Shown here one piece after another: positions 34,416-42,917 of a stretch of 64,000 bases of DNA (positions are counted from its first letter, which is position 1; every line of letters begins with the position of its first letter). The position numbers and the translations under genes were made by a program. The notes below the pieces were generated by a model. That model saw only the letters and a program-made list of their open reading frames with translations. It was not told the origin of the DNA and made no database searches. Origin of the DNA: Peristeroidobacter agariperforans (GTDB taxonomy: Bacteria > Pseudomonadota > Gammaproteobacteria > Steroidobacterales > Steroidobacteraceae); the NCBI RefSeq assembly GCF_004138335.1, contig NZ_RYFW01000008.1, positions 62,001 to 126,000 of the forward strand, given 5' to 3'.

Positions 34416-35166
34416 GTTTAGCGGGCGCCCGGCCTCGGGCTGCGCGACGCTCGGGCTTTTCGGCAGAGGCCTTGCTGATCACCGGCGCTAATGCAGCCGC
34501 AGGCGGCTGCGGCACGGCGACGCTGCGAGCTTGGAGTTCCGAGGCGTGCACGCCGGTGCCAGCACAGATCGACAGCACTCTGCAGGGCCCTTCGGCAGCG
34601 GCGATATATGCGTGCCCCATGCTGCTGTCGAAAAAAATGGAGTCGCCTGGATACAGCTGCACGGGCGCATACAGTTCGGAATGGAACTCCACGACGCCCT
34701 CCAGCACGAACGAATATTCCTCGCCTTCGTGTCGGATGAACTCGCCGAATTCCTCGATACTGCGATGCTTGATCTCGCCCAGCAGGGGCACGAACTTTTT
34801 CTCGAGCAGATCGGTTGCCTGGAATATCTGGCGATAGGCAGGCGTATCGATCACGCCGCCTTCACCATTGCGGGTGATGCTGCGCCTGCCGTTGCCGGCG
34901 CCGCCCCCGGGTTTGCGCTCGGCGCCGGACGCTGCAGCCTGCTCGCCGAAAATGCTGGCAATCTCGATGCCCAGACCTTCGCTGATCCGCGCCAGCTTGT
35001 CATAGGTGAGCGACATCTTGCCGTTTTCGACCTTCGACAACGTCGAGGTCGGCAAGCCGCTGCGCTTGCTCAACTCGGCGAGCGGCCAACCGCGCTCGCG
35101 ACGCAGGCGTTTCAACACGGCGCCGGGCTCGTGCGGCCGCCGCTCCTTTTTCAATTGCTCAGTCAT
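34393..35166 (-). CDS. XRE-cupin transcriptional regulator 1
   Basis: A 257-residue regulator: XRE-type HTH at residues about 13-70 (LAELSKRSGLPTSTLSKVENGK), a glycine/arginine-rich linker (about 75-100), a cupin domain at about 110-195 (EGEEYSFVLEGVVEFHSE, PGDSIFFDSSMGHAY) and a basic proline-alanine tail. XRE-cupin proteins bind small ligands such as amino acids or polyamines in the cupin. The start at 35166 is the ATG that opens the HTH region. It is paralogous to the regulator at 42333 (shared TSTLSKVE, SLTYDKL). It sits between two D-aminoacylase genes and is the best candidate controller of the block. Confidence 0.9.
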   Translation of the reverse strand: MTEQLKKERRPHEPGAVLKRLRRERGWPLAELSKRSGLPTSTLSKVENGKMSLTYDKLARISEGLGIEIASIFGEQAAASGAERKPGGGAGNGRRSITRNGEGGVIDTPAYRQIFQATDLLEKKFVPLLGEIKHRSIEEFGEFIRHEGEEYSFVLEGVVEFHSELYAPVQLYPGDSIFFDSSMGHAYIAAAEGPCRVLSICAGTGVHASELQARSVAVPQPPAAALAPVISKASAEKPERRAARGRAPAKLKGAKRR

Positions 35167-35226
35167 GCTTGCCGCGCCCGCAAGGGGCAATACCCTTCCC
35201 GTAGGGAAGGTTAGCGCCCCCGCCAT

Positions 35227-35243
35227 GTTTCAACAATTGAAAC
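35227..35243. promoter_or_regulatory. Candidate autoregulatory palindrome upstream of XRE-cupin 1
   Basis: GTTTCAA-CAA-TTGAAAC is a perfect dyad with seven-base arms. It lies 61 bp before the XRE-cupin ATG (35166), inside the 130-bp gap to the D-aminoacylase 2 stop, where this gene's promoter must be. XRE repressors commonly bind such short dyads and repress themselves. Position and symmetry are seen directly; the binding protein is inferred. Confidence 0.45.
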
Positions 35244-35296
35244 TTAGACTGGCGGCGCAAAACGCCCCGTTTCAGCGGCGCTTGCGGCCTGCGTCC

Positions 35297-36934
35297 CTAG
35301 TCGGCTTGCCGATACCCCGGACCTCTGAGCACGAGCCCCGGCCTGGCGCCGGTGTGCCGTCCCTTGTCGATAACCACGCGGCCGTTCACCAGCACATACT
35401 CGATGCCCGCCGGGAATGCCGTGGGGTTTTCGTACGTGGCGAGGTCATCGAGTTGTTCCAGATTGAAAACTGTAATGTCGGCGTGCATTCCCGGACGCAA
35501 CAGCCCTCGCCCGTCCAATCCCATCCGAGCCGCGGGCCAGGACGTCATTTTCCGAACCGCCTCCTCGAGCCGCAGCACTTTACGCTGCTTGACGTATTTG
35601 GCGATGACGCGTGGGAACGTGCCGAAAGCTCGCGGATGCGCCAGACCTTCTGCAGGCAAGGCCCCACGTTCGGCCACACCTGCGTCGCTACCGATGCTGG
35701 TCCAGGGGAACTGCAACGCGGTCGCGACGTCCTGCTCGGACATCAGATGAAAGAACCCCATCGCGCGCTTGGGCAGCGCGGCTAGCACGACGTCCCAGGC
35801 GGCATCCGCCGGATCACGCTCCAGTTGCTCGCCAATCTGCTGCAAGTTCATGCCTTCGTACTGGCGGTACTGCGACGAATGCGCATTGGCGAGTGTGATA
35901 TTGCTCCACCCGCCTGCCGCCTTCACCAGATTGGACCAGCCCGGCTGCGAGCCCTCTTGCAGCTCGCGTTTCAGACGAGCGCGTACCGTGGGATCAGCCA
36001 GCCGCTTCATTCCTTCGTCGACTCCATCGGCGAAGATCCAGTTCGGTGCAGTGACGCTCAGGCCCGTGCCGCCGGCCGTGTACGGATACACATCGGCGGC
36101 GATGTCCACTCCTCGATTGCGGGCCTGCTGGATCAACGCGCCGGCTTCCCGCATCAGCGTCCCCCAGCCTAGCGCATAAGCCGCTTTCAAGTGATAAATC
36201 TCGACTCGCGCACCGCTGCGATCCGCGATCTCGATCGACTCGGCGATGGCCTTCAGCAAGTCGGCGCTCTCATCGCGCATGTGGCTTGCGTACATACCGC
36301 CGTAGCGAGCAGCCACTCGCGCCAGCTCGATCAGATCCTGCGTACTCTGAAAGCTTGCGGGCGGATAGATCAGCGCGGTTGCCACGCCGAAGGCGCCCGC
36401 CTCCATCGCTTGTGCGACCCGCGCCTTCATTGCGTCCATCTGCTTCGAGTCAGGCGCCCCGGCCGCGTCGCCCATGACTTCGATGCGAGCCTGGTGCGTG
36501 GCGTAGTACGAACCGAAGTTCATGGAAACGCCCTGACGCTGCAACTGTGCGAAGTAGTCCGCGAGCTCCGCGGCTTTGACGGGCACGCCGCCTTCGCCGC
36601 TGATGGCCGTGGTGACGCCCATTCGGACCTTGTTTTCTGCCGGTCCGATCGACAGGCCCGCTCTCGCGGACTGGTCCATCATGTCGATCCAGCCGGGCGA
36701 AACATACAAGCCTTTTGCAGCGATCTCGCGCGCCCCGTCACCATCGATGCGCCCGATGGCGACGATCCGCCCATCTTTGACGGCGACGTCGCCGTTACTC
36801 CAAGGGTTGCCAGCGCCGTCGATCAGGCGTCCGCCGCGAATGACAACGTCATACTTCGGCGCGGCCTCCGCCGCCGGCACGGCGAGCGAACACATCAGGA
36901 GTATCGATATGAGAAAGCTGCGCATTGCTTTCAC
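35297..36934 (-). CDS. D-aminoacylase-family amidohydrolase lacking the HxH motif
   Basis: A 545-residue exported amidohydrolase (signal peptide residues 1-24) homologous to the protein at 32826: YDVVIRGGRLIDGAG, SHMRDES, IYHLKAA, SIGSDAGV, HPRAFGTFPRV and LLRPGMHADITVF are all in place. At the position of the first metal-binding HxH it reads PGWIDMMDQSA, so both histidines are gone, and the next strand reads ITAISGEGG-like TTAISGEGG, with Glu where classical D-aminoacylases carry Cys. I have seen this MxxQS/GEG pattern in a separate subfamily, so it is probably active with one metal. It ends the operon started by TonB receptor 2, 15 bp after that gene's stop. Confidence 0.85.
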   Translation of the reverse strand: MKAMRSFLISILLMCSLAVPAAEAAPKYDVVIRGGRLIDGAGNPWSNGDVAVKDGRIVAIGRIDGDGAREIAAKGLYVSPGWIDMMDQSARAGLSIGPAENKVRMGVTTAISGEGGVPVKAAELADYFAQLQRQGVSMNFGSYYATHQARIEVMGDAAGAPDSKQMDAMKARVAQAMEAGAFGVATALIYPPASFQSTQDLIELARVAARYGGMYASHMRDESADLLKAIAESIEIADRSGARVEIYHLKAAYALGWGTLMREAGALIQQARNRGVDIAADVYPYTAGGTGLSVTAPNWIFADGVDEGMKRLADPTVRARLKRELQEGSQPGWSNLVKAAGGWSNITLANAHSSQYRQYEGMNLQQIGEQLERDPADAAWDVVLAALPKRAMGFFHLMSEQDVATALQFPWTSIGSDAGVAERGALPAEGLAHPRAFGTFPRVIAKYVKQRKVLRLEEAVRKMTSWPAARMGLDGRGLLRPGMHADITVFNLEQLDDLATYENPTAFPAGIEYVLVNGRVVIDKGRHTGARPGLVLRGPGYRQAD

Positions 36935-36949
36935 CCTTCAGCCATCGGC

Positions 36950-39736
36950 TCAGAAGTTGAACCTCAGGCCCGCGACAAAGTACCGGCCCATCACATCGTA
37001 AATCTGCTTGTTGGTAGCAAGCGGTATGAACACCGTGTCGGGCGCGACTGGCGGGTCGCGATCGAGCAGATTGTTCACGGCAAAGAGCGCCTGTGCCTCG
37101 CCACCGCCGAGCATCATAGTGTGTTGTAGAGACAAATCCACATAGAAGCGGCTGCTCACAGTGTTGTCGTCTATGCCCCGCTCGCCTCGATTGAAGCGGG
37201 GATTGAACGTGTGATCGTAGGCGCCGCCGCCAACATAGCGCCCCTGCAATTGCACGGTCGTCGGACCAAGGGTGTATGCGACGGACGCGTTCCAGCGCCA
37301 GTGCGGAATGCCATCGACGAACGGACCGACATCTCCAGCGCGGTCGATCGCATTGACGCCGTCATCCGTGATGAGCGTGTCCACATATGTTGCCAGCGTG
37401 CGCACCCACAAATCACCGGGCGCGCCGCCAATCAGGTTCGACAGTGCCGTGGAATAGCTGAGCTCGAAATCCGCGCCACGCGTCTTGAGCGTGCTCAGAT
37501 TGATCAGGGTCGCCTGCACCGTCTCGATGGCGCCGGATGCATCTCGTTGAATGAGCGAACACAGTTGCGCCGCGCCGTTGGCACAGCGTGAGACGATGTC
37601 CTGCGCCTCCAACGTGCCGACCGCGCCTTCGATCTCGATATTGTAAAAGTCCAGCGAAGCGCGCACACCCGGCGCCCAACCAGGCTCGTAAACCACGCCG
37701 GCCGTGATCGTATCGGCACGTTCGGCCTCGAGGTCGGGATTCCCTCCGCGCAGCATGCGAATGTTGGTCTGCAGTCCGGTCGACGGGTCGATCACGGTGC
37801 GGAACACCGTCGAGGTTTGCGCAAACAGCTCGCCAAGATTCGGCGCGCGGATATCGCGGGAACGCGTCGTGCGCAAGCGCAGGCTGTCGTTGATCTGCCA
37901 GGTCGCACCCGCCTTCCATGTCGTTTCAAAGCCGCTGACGTTGTAGTCGGCCCCGCGCGCTGCGAGATTGAGATCCAGTTGCTTGGCCCAGGACGTAGCG
38001 GCGGCGAGCGGAATCACCGCTTCGACGTACGCTTCGCGCACGTTGTAGGAGCCGTTGAGCGGCGTCGCGTTACCAAGAGTGAACGAACCGGCAGCCGTCA
38101 GCGCGTCCACCGCCTGCTCGGTCGCATCGCGCCGGTATTCCGCGCCGACCGCAGTCGAGATCGGACCGGCCCAGGTCGACAGCGGCTCACCGCTGAGATT
38201 CACACCGTACACGGTCTGCTCGAGCTCGGTGATCTGCCGCTGATCGGCGGTGATATAGGCGAGCGCAGCCGCCGAAGGTGAGCCTTTGCCGAAGATGTTG
38301 AGCGCGACGCAGCCGTCATCCGGATGGGTGAGGCTGGACCGGCAGACGGACTGCCCGCTGATGGGATCGATGACGGAATCGAGTGCTTGACGGAATTGCG
38401 GTTCCAGCCGGTTGTTGTTCAATCCGCCCTCGATCCTGGTCCTGCCATATTGCGCGTACGCATCCCAGCGCCACGTTGCGCCGAACGAACCGTTCATTCC
38501 CAACACTCCGCGCTTGGTGACGTTCTCGTTTTCGCTGCGCACGTAACCAAAGTCGGTGTTCAAGCGGCCCACCAGCAGTTCATCCACGCCCGCGAGCTGC
38601 ATATCCTGGCGCAGCGAGTCGGGCAGGAAGGCGTTGTCGCGACGGATACGCAACGTGCCGAAATCGAATGTCGGAAGAATGGCGAAGTCGCTGTAGGTGC
38701 GCCCGTAGGACGCTTCCGCGAACACGCTCAAAGTGTCCGTGACGTCGAACGAGCCGCGCGAGAACACGGCCCGGCGCTCGACTGGCACCTGCAGCGTGAC
38801 GTCGTAACCAAGGTTCACGCCGTCGCCACCCTGCATGAAGCTGGTTCCTGCATGTTGGCCGCGCACGAACGGCTCGGGAATGCCCCCCGGACCGAACTCG
38901 ATGTTTCGAAACGCTCCGGGCCCGACGATGAGCCCACCTTCGGTGGCGTTGGCGATGTGCGCATCAGGCACGATCAGTCGCTGCGGCTGACCTGTCCCGG
39001 CGACGTAGGCGGGATTGGCAATGACCTGCCAACCCTCGCGCCCCCAATCGCGATCGGATTGCTTGAGCACTCCCTGGTTGTCGGCGGCTTCAGCGGAGAT
39101 CGCGAAGTGACCGCGGCCTGCGGCAAACGACGCTCCATACGTCAGGTCGGCGCGATACTCTTCGCCATCGCCCTGGTTGGACAGGCCGTACTGAGCGCCG
39201 CCGCTGAACCCCTCGCGATCGTGGTCGAGGATCAAGTTGACGACGCCCGCAACCGCATCCGAGCCCCAGGCCGCCGAAGCGCCGCCAGTCACCACTTCGA
39301 CGCGCTCGATCAATGCACTCGGAATCACGTTGAGATTGAAAGTGCCGGCGGCGTTGCTCGGCACGTGACGCCGGCCATCCACCAGCACCAGCGTGCGACT
39401 GGCGCCAAGCCCGCGCAGCGCGAGAATGTTCTGACCGGCGGAGCCGGCGGACGTGGTGGTCGAGCTCGGCGTCGTCGAGGCCTTGAACGAAGGGGACTCG
39501 TTGAGCAGGTCGGCGATATTACTGGCGCCGCTGAGCTTGATTTCCTCCGCGCCCAGCACTGTCGTCGGCGTGGGTGCCGCGAAACCGCTGCGGTCGATGC
39601 GAGACGCCGTCACAACGATGTCTTCGATCGCGGTGGCGCCGCTCATCTCCTGTTGAGCGAAGGCAGTTCCCGGCAGCAATGCCACGCACACGGCGCTTCC
39701 CAGTACGGACCTGACGGCCCCGAATCGCTCAGACAT
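36950..39736 (-). CDS. TonB-dependent receptor 2
   Basis: A 928-residue outer-membrane receptor with signal peptide (ending TAFAQQ near residue 29), TonB box DIVVTASR near 41, plug motifs LVLVDGRRHVP and GGASAAWGSDAVAGVVN, and a barrel ending in RFNF with the terminal Phe recognised by the BAM machinery. It is clearly paralogous to receptor 1 (shared DRDWG, ATEGGLIVGPG, IRAPN, ELFA, RGGNPDL). It is followed 15 bp later by D-aminoacylase 2, so it probably imports an N-acylated or D-residue-containing compound for that enzyme. It is divergent from the D-serine-dehydratase-like gene at 39917. Confidence 0.93.
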   Translation of the reverse strand: MSERFGAVRSVLGSAVCVALLPGTAFAQQEMSGATAIEDIVVTASRIDRSGFAAPTPTTVLGAEEIKLSGASNIADLLNESPSFKASTTPSSTTTSAGSAGQNILALRGLGASRTLVLVDGRRHVPSNAAGTFNLNVIPSALIERVEVVTGGASAAWGSDAVAGVVNLILDHDREGFSGGAQYGLSNQGDGEEYRADLTYGASFAAGRGHFAISAEAADNQGVLKQSDRDWGREGWQVIANPAYVAGTGQPQRLIVPDAHIANATEGGLIVGPGAFRNIEFGPGGIPEPFVRGQHAGTSFMQGGDGVNLGYDVTLQVPVERRAVFSRGSFDVTDTLSVFAEASYGRTYSDFAILPTFDFGTLRIRRDNAFLPDSLRQDMQLAGVDELLVGRLNTDFGYVRSENENVTKRGVLGMNGSFGATWRWDAYAQYGRTRIEGGLNNNRLEPQFRQALDSVIDPISGQSVCRSSLTHPDDGCVALNIFGKGSPSAAALAYITADQRQITELEQTVYGVNLSGEPLSTWAGPISTAVGAEYRRDATEQAVDALTAAGSFTLGNATPLNGSYNVREAYVEAVIPLAAATSWAKQLDLNLAARGADYNVSGFETTWKAGATWQINDSLRLRTTRSRDIRAPNLGELFAQTSTVFRTVIDPSTGLQTNIRMLRGGNPDLEAERADTITAGVVYEPGWAPGVRASLDFYNIEIEGAVGTLEAQDIVSRCANGAAQLCSLIQRDASGAIETVQATLINLSTLKTRGADFELSYSTALSNLIGGAPGDLWVRTLATYVDTLITDDGVNAIDRAGDVGPFVDGIPHWRWNASVAYTLGPTTVQLQGRYVGGGAYDHTFNPRFNRGERGIDDNTVSSRFYVDLSLQHTMMLGGGEAQALFAVNNLLDRDPPVAPDTVFIPLATNKQIYDVMGRYFVAGLRFNF

Positions 39737-39835
39737 CGATCGTCCCCCTGCAAGCACGTTGATCACCCGGCGCGGGTCGGGCCGCGCCGTCCCCACAGCA
39801 CAGCACCAAGGGGTGTTGGTGTCAACGAAAATTTT

Positions 39836-39852
39836 CTATTTTGGAAAAATAG
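39836..39852. promoter_or_regulatory. Candidate operator between TonB receptor 2 and PLP gene
   Basis: CTATTTT-GGA-AAAATAG is a perfect dyad with seven-base arms in the 180-bp gap between the receptor start (39736) and the PLP enzyme start (39917). It sits in an AT-rich patch (39826-39862) that stands out from the surrounding sequence and could serve both directions. A TTGGAAA core is shared with the dyad at 32795. Confidence 0.45.
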
Positions 39853-39916
39853 ATTTTCTGCTTTAGCATGGCATGCGAAACACGGCCGGCACGGCCCCCA
39901 CAGAGCACGACCTCCA

Positions 39917-41206
39917 ATGCAGCACTTCCGTGACCCTAGCGACGCGGCTCCCCTCGACTGGACCTGCAAGGGCATCCCCGAACATCTTCTCGGCAGGACC
40001 AGCAGCGAGATCGGTGCATTGGATCTGCCGCTGTTCGATGCTGGCGTGCTCTTCCCGATGGCGGTACTGCGCGAGGATATCCTGCAGGCCAACAGCCGCT
40101 GGATGATGCAGTTTCTTGGCATGTTCAACGCGCAGCTGGCACCGCACGGCAAGACCACGATGAGCCCGGATCTCATGGCGCTACAGTTGCGGGATGGCGC
40201 GTGGGGATTGACGGCGGCGACCGTCCATCACGTCCGCGCCTACAGGCGCTGGGGCGCACGACGCATCCTGATGGCCAATCAGCTCGTCGGCGACAGCGAG
40301 ATCGAATGGATCGCCGCGGAGCTGGCGCGCGATGCCTCGTTCGAGTTCTTCTGCCTCGTCGATTCCGTCGCGCTGGTCGAGCATCTCGCCGAACGCCTTG
40401 CGCGCCATTCACTGCGCCGGCCAGTGAACGTGCTGTTGGAAATGGGCACCAGCGGCGGACGCACCGGCGTTCGCACTATCGAACAAGGTGTGCAGGTGGC
40501 CGTCGCCGTAGCCAGCAAGCCGCAGCTTGCCTTGTGCGGTGTGGAGACCTTCGAGGGCTTGTTTCTGGCCGAACCGGATGCGGAGCAACGCGCGGAGCAG
40601 ATGCTGCTCGCTACTTTGGATCTAACGACGCGCTGTGAGCAACTCGGGCTTTTCAACACCCCGACCGTGCTGTTGAGCGGCGGCGGCTCCAGCATGTTCG
40701 ACCTGGCGGCGCGCCTGCTGTCACGTCACGCCCTGTCGCGGCCTGCGCAGGTCATCGTCCGCTCGGGCTGCTACATCGCGCATGACGACGGCATGTATCG
40801 CTCGCTGTTCGAAAGGTTTCGGCAGCGCATGCCGGTTCCGGACGAGCTCGCCGGCGGCCTGCGCCCGGCGCTGCAGGTGTGGGCGCGTGTGCAATCGAAG
40901 CCCGAGCCCGGCCTGATGATCTGCGGACTCGGCAAGAGAGACGTGGGCAACGACATCGCGCCGCCGACCCTGCTCGGCTGGCTACCGCAAGGGTCGACCC
41001 GGATGCGCGCCATCGAAACGCAGTGCACGGTGCGCGGCCTCAACGATCAGCACGCACACATCGTCGGAGAGTGCGGGCAGTTCGCGGTCGGCGATCTGGT
41101 GGCGTTCGGCGTCTCGCATCCTTGCACGACCTTCGACAAATGGCGCGCGCTGCTGACCATCGATGAGCACCTGCACATCACGGGCCTGATCCGCACCTAC
41201 TTCTGA
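39917..41206 (+). CDS. D-serine dehydratase/D-threonine aldolase-type PLP enzyme
   Basis: A 429-residue protein with an alanine-racemase-type PLP barrel and a C-terminal D-serine-dehydratase domain. The PLP lysine is in APHGKTTMSP (Lys79). The C-terminal HPC motif (His401, Cys403) matches the HxC zinc site of eukaryotic-type D-serine dehydratase and related aldolases, and GLNDQHAHI supplies a nearby histidine. It should deaminate or cleave a D-hydroxy amino acid. The frame stays open about 1.6 kb upstream, but that part is antisense to TonB receptor 2; the ATG at 39917 begins the homologous region. It forms an operon with the transporter and two regulators that follow. Confidence 0.88.
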   Translation: MQHFRDPSDAAPLDWTCKGIPEHLLGRTSSEIGALDLPLFDAGVLFPMAVLREDILQANSRWMMQFLGMFNAQLAPHGKTTMSPDLMALQLRDGAWGLTAATVHHVRAYRRWGARRILMANQLVGDSEIEWIAAELARDASFEFFCLVDSVALVEHLAERLARHSLRRPVNVLLEMGTSGGRTGVRTIEQGVQVAVAVASKPQLALCGVETFEGLFLAEPDAEQRAEQMLLATLDLTTRCEQLGLFNTPTVLLSGGGSSMFDLAARLLSRHALSRPAQVIVRSGCYIAHDDGMYRSLFERFRQRMPVPDELAGGLRPALQVWARVQSKPEPGLMICGLGKRDVGNDIAPPTLLGWLPQGSTRMRAIETQCTVRGLNDQHAHIVGECGQFAVGDLVAFGVSHPCTTFDKWRALLTIDEHLHITGLIRTYF

Positions 41207-41217
41207 AGGACACACAA

Positions 41218-42336
41218 ATGGTGTGGCAGCGCTACTTCCTCCCCGCTTTCACCTTCATGTCGGTCGTGATCGGCGGCGGCTACGCCACGGGACGCGAGTT
41301 GGTCGAGTTCTTCATGCCCGCGGGCCCGATCGGCGGGCTGCTCGCGATGATAGTGACGGCCGCGGTCTGGAGCATCATGTTCGGACTTTCGCTGGCCGTG
41401 GCGTGCGCCACGCACAGCTACGACTATCGATCGTTTTTCCAGCAGCTGCTCGGCCGCGGCTGGATCCTTTTCGAGATCGTATATCTGCTGTTGCTGATCC
41501 TCGTGCTCGCGGTGCTCGGCGCCGCGAGCGGAGCAATTGGCGCCAGCATGTTTGCCGCGCCAGAATGGGTGGGCGCGGTGGCTTTCCTGTCGCTGGTGGG
41601 ACTGTTCATCTGGCTGGGTGGATCGGCGATCGAGCGTCTGTTCTCTCTGTGGGGGCTGGCCATGATCATCGCGTACCTCGCGGTCCTCGCGATGTGCATG
41701 ATTCATTTCGGCGAGAGGATCGAGAGTGTGTTCGGCGCCGGACAGTCCCCCGCGCCGGGCTGGCTGGCAGGAGGGTTGAAATACGCCGGCTACAACATAG
41801 TCATCGCCCCCGCCCTGCTTGGGTGCGCTCGCTACCATCGCAGTCCTTCAGCAGCGTTCGTTGCCGGCGCCCTGGCCGGGCCGGTGGCGATTCTTCCCGG
41901 CGTGTTGTTCTACATCGCGATGCATGCCGCCTACCCAGCCATTCAGGACGCACCCATTCCGCTGACCCTGCTGCTCGATCGGCTCGACACTCCGTGGCTT
42001 GCGTTGATCATGCACACAATCGTGTTCGGCACGCTGGTACAGACCGGCGTCGGCGTGCTGCATGGATTGAACGAGCGGCTGCTGGGAGGAGAACGGCACG
42101 TTGCCGATTCGAAGAATCGTTTCATGCGGCTTGCCGTCAGCGCCGCCGCATCGATGGTCGCGGTCGCACTGGCCACCTGGATCGGCCTGGTCGATCTGAT
42201 CGCCAAGGGGTATGGATATCTCGCATGGATCATCATCGTCGTTTACGCCCTGCCGCTCCTGAGCGTAGGCGTGTGGAGGATATGCCAGTCCCGTGCGCTG
42301 AAAAGATCGGCAGTCGCAAGCGGTGTGGCCACATGA
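41218..42336 (+). CDS. YkvI-family membrane transporter
   Basis: A 372-residue polytopic membrane protein with about ten helices. The N-terminus PAFTFMSVVIGGGYATGREL is characteristic of the YkvI family, part of the APC-like amino acid transporter group; the broken first helix GGGYATG resembles the substrate and ion site of LeuT-fold transporters. No member has a well-known substrate. It begins 12 bp after the D-serine-dehydratase-type gene and its stop overlaps the next regulator (ATGA), so uptake of the same D- or hydroxy-amino acid is a reasonable inference. Confidence 0.82.
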   Translation: MVWQRYFLPAFTFMSVVIGGGYATGRELVEFFMPAGPIGGLLAMIVTAAVWSIMFGLSLAVACATHSYDYRSFFQQLLGRGWILFEIVYLLLLILVLAVLGAASGAIGASMFAAPEWVGAVAFLSLVGLFIWLGGSAIERLFSLWGLAMIIAYLAVLAMCMIHFGERIESVFGAGQSPAPGWLAGGLKYAGYNIVIAPALLGCARYHRSPSAAFVAGALAGPVAILPGVLFYIAMHAAYPAIQDAPIPLTLLLDRLDTPWLALIMHTIVFGTLVQTGVGVLHGLNERLLGGERHVADSKNRFMRLAVSAAASMVAVALATWIGLVDLIAKGYGYLAWIIIVVYALPLLSVGVWRICQSRALKRSAVASGVAT

Positions 42337-42917
42337 CAGCGGCGAAGCCGACGCTCGGCAACTTCTTGCGCAGTTTTCGACGTGAGCGGCACTGGACCTT
42401 ACGGGAAATGAGCGCCCGAGCGGGTATTCCGTCCTCGACCCTCGCCAAGGTCGAGCACGATCGACTGTCACTCACGTACGATCGACTGGTGCAGCTCGCG
42501 GAGCGCGTGCAGCTGCCGATATTCCGGCTGTTTTCGCCAACGGAAGATTCGCCTCGACCGAACAGTCCGATAGGCAGCGCCCGCCGCAGCATCGGGCGCC
42601 TCGCCGATGCGCCTCGCTCCAGCACACCTGGCTACGATAATTACGAGCTATGCGCGGAGCTGCGCCAGAAGCGCATGCTTCCATCGATGACGCTCGTCCG
42701 CACACGAGAACTCGGTGAGCTGCAACGCGACCACGGCGAACAGTTCATTTACGTCCTGTACGGTTGCGTCGAAGTTCACACTGAGTTCTATGCACCCGCC
42801 TTGCTCACCGCTGGGGAGTGCATTTATATCGACATGGACATGGCTTACGGATGTATCGCGGCTGAGAATTGCGACGAGGCAAGTGTTTTGCGCGTGCTCG
42901 CATGCTCGACAAGATAG
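42333..42917 (+). CDS. XRE-cupin transcriptional regulator 2
   Basis: A 194-residue regulator: XRE HTH at about residues 9-65 (LREMSARAGIPSSTLAKVEHDRLSLTYDRL), an arginine/serine-rich linker and a C-terminal cupin (EQFIYVLYGCVEVHTEFYAP, TAGECIYIDMDMAYG). It is shorter than, but clearly paralogous to, the regulator at 34393, sharing the HTH and the VE-x-H-x-E-x-YAP cupin strand. It overlaps the transporter stop by four bases and the Lrp start by 16, so regulator and transporter are co-translated. It likely controls this operon in response to the transported amino acid. Confidence 0.9.
   Translation: MTAAKPTLGNFLRSFRRERHWTLREMSARAGIPSSTLAKVEHDRLSLTYDRLVQLAERVQLPIFRLFSPTEDSPRPNSPIGSARRSIGRLADAPRSSTPGYDNYELCAELRQKRMLPSMTLVRTRELGELQRDHGEQFIYVLYGCVEVHTEFYAPALLTAGECIYIDMDMAYGCIAAENCDEASVLRVLACSTR

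Noticed and set aside
38324-39916. Long plus-strand open frame continuous with the PLP gene at 39917
   Set aside because: The frame is open only because it is antisense to the high-GC TonB receptor 2 gene. It has an arginine/histidine-rich nonsense composition, and homology begins at the ATG at 39917.
41223-42332. N-terminal extension of XRE-cupin 2 in an open frame
   Set aside because: This part is the out-of-frame reading of the YkvI transporter gene; the regulator starts at the ATG overlapping the transporter stop.
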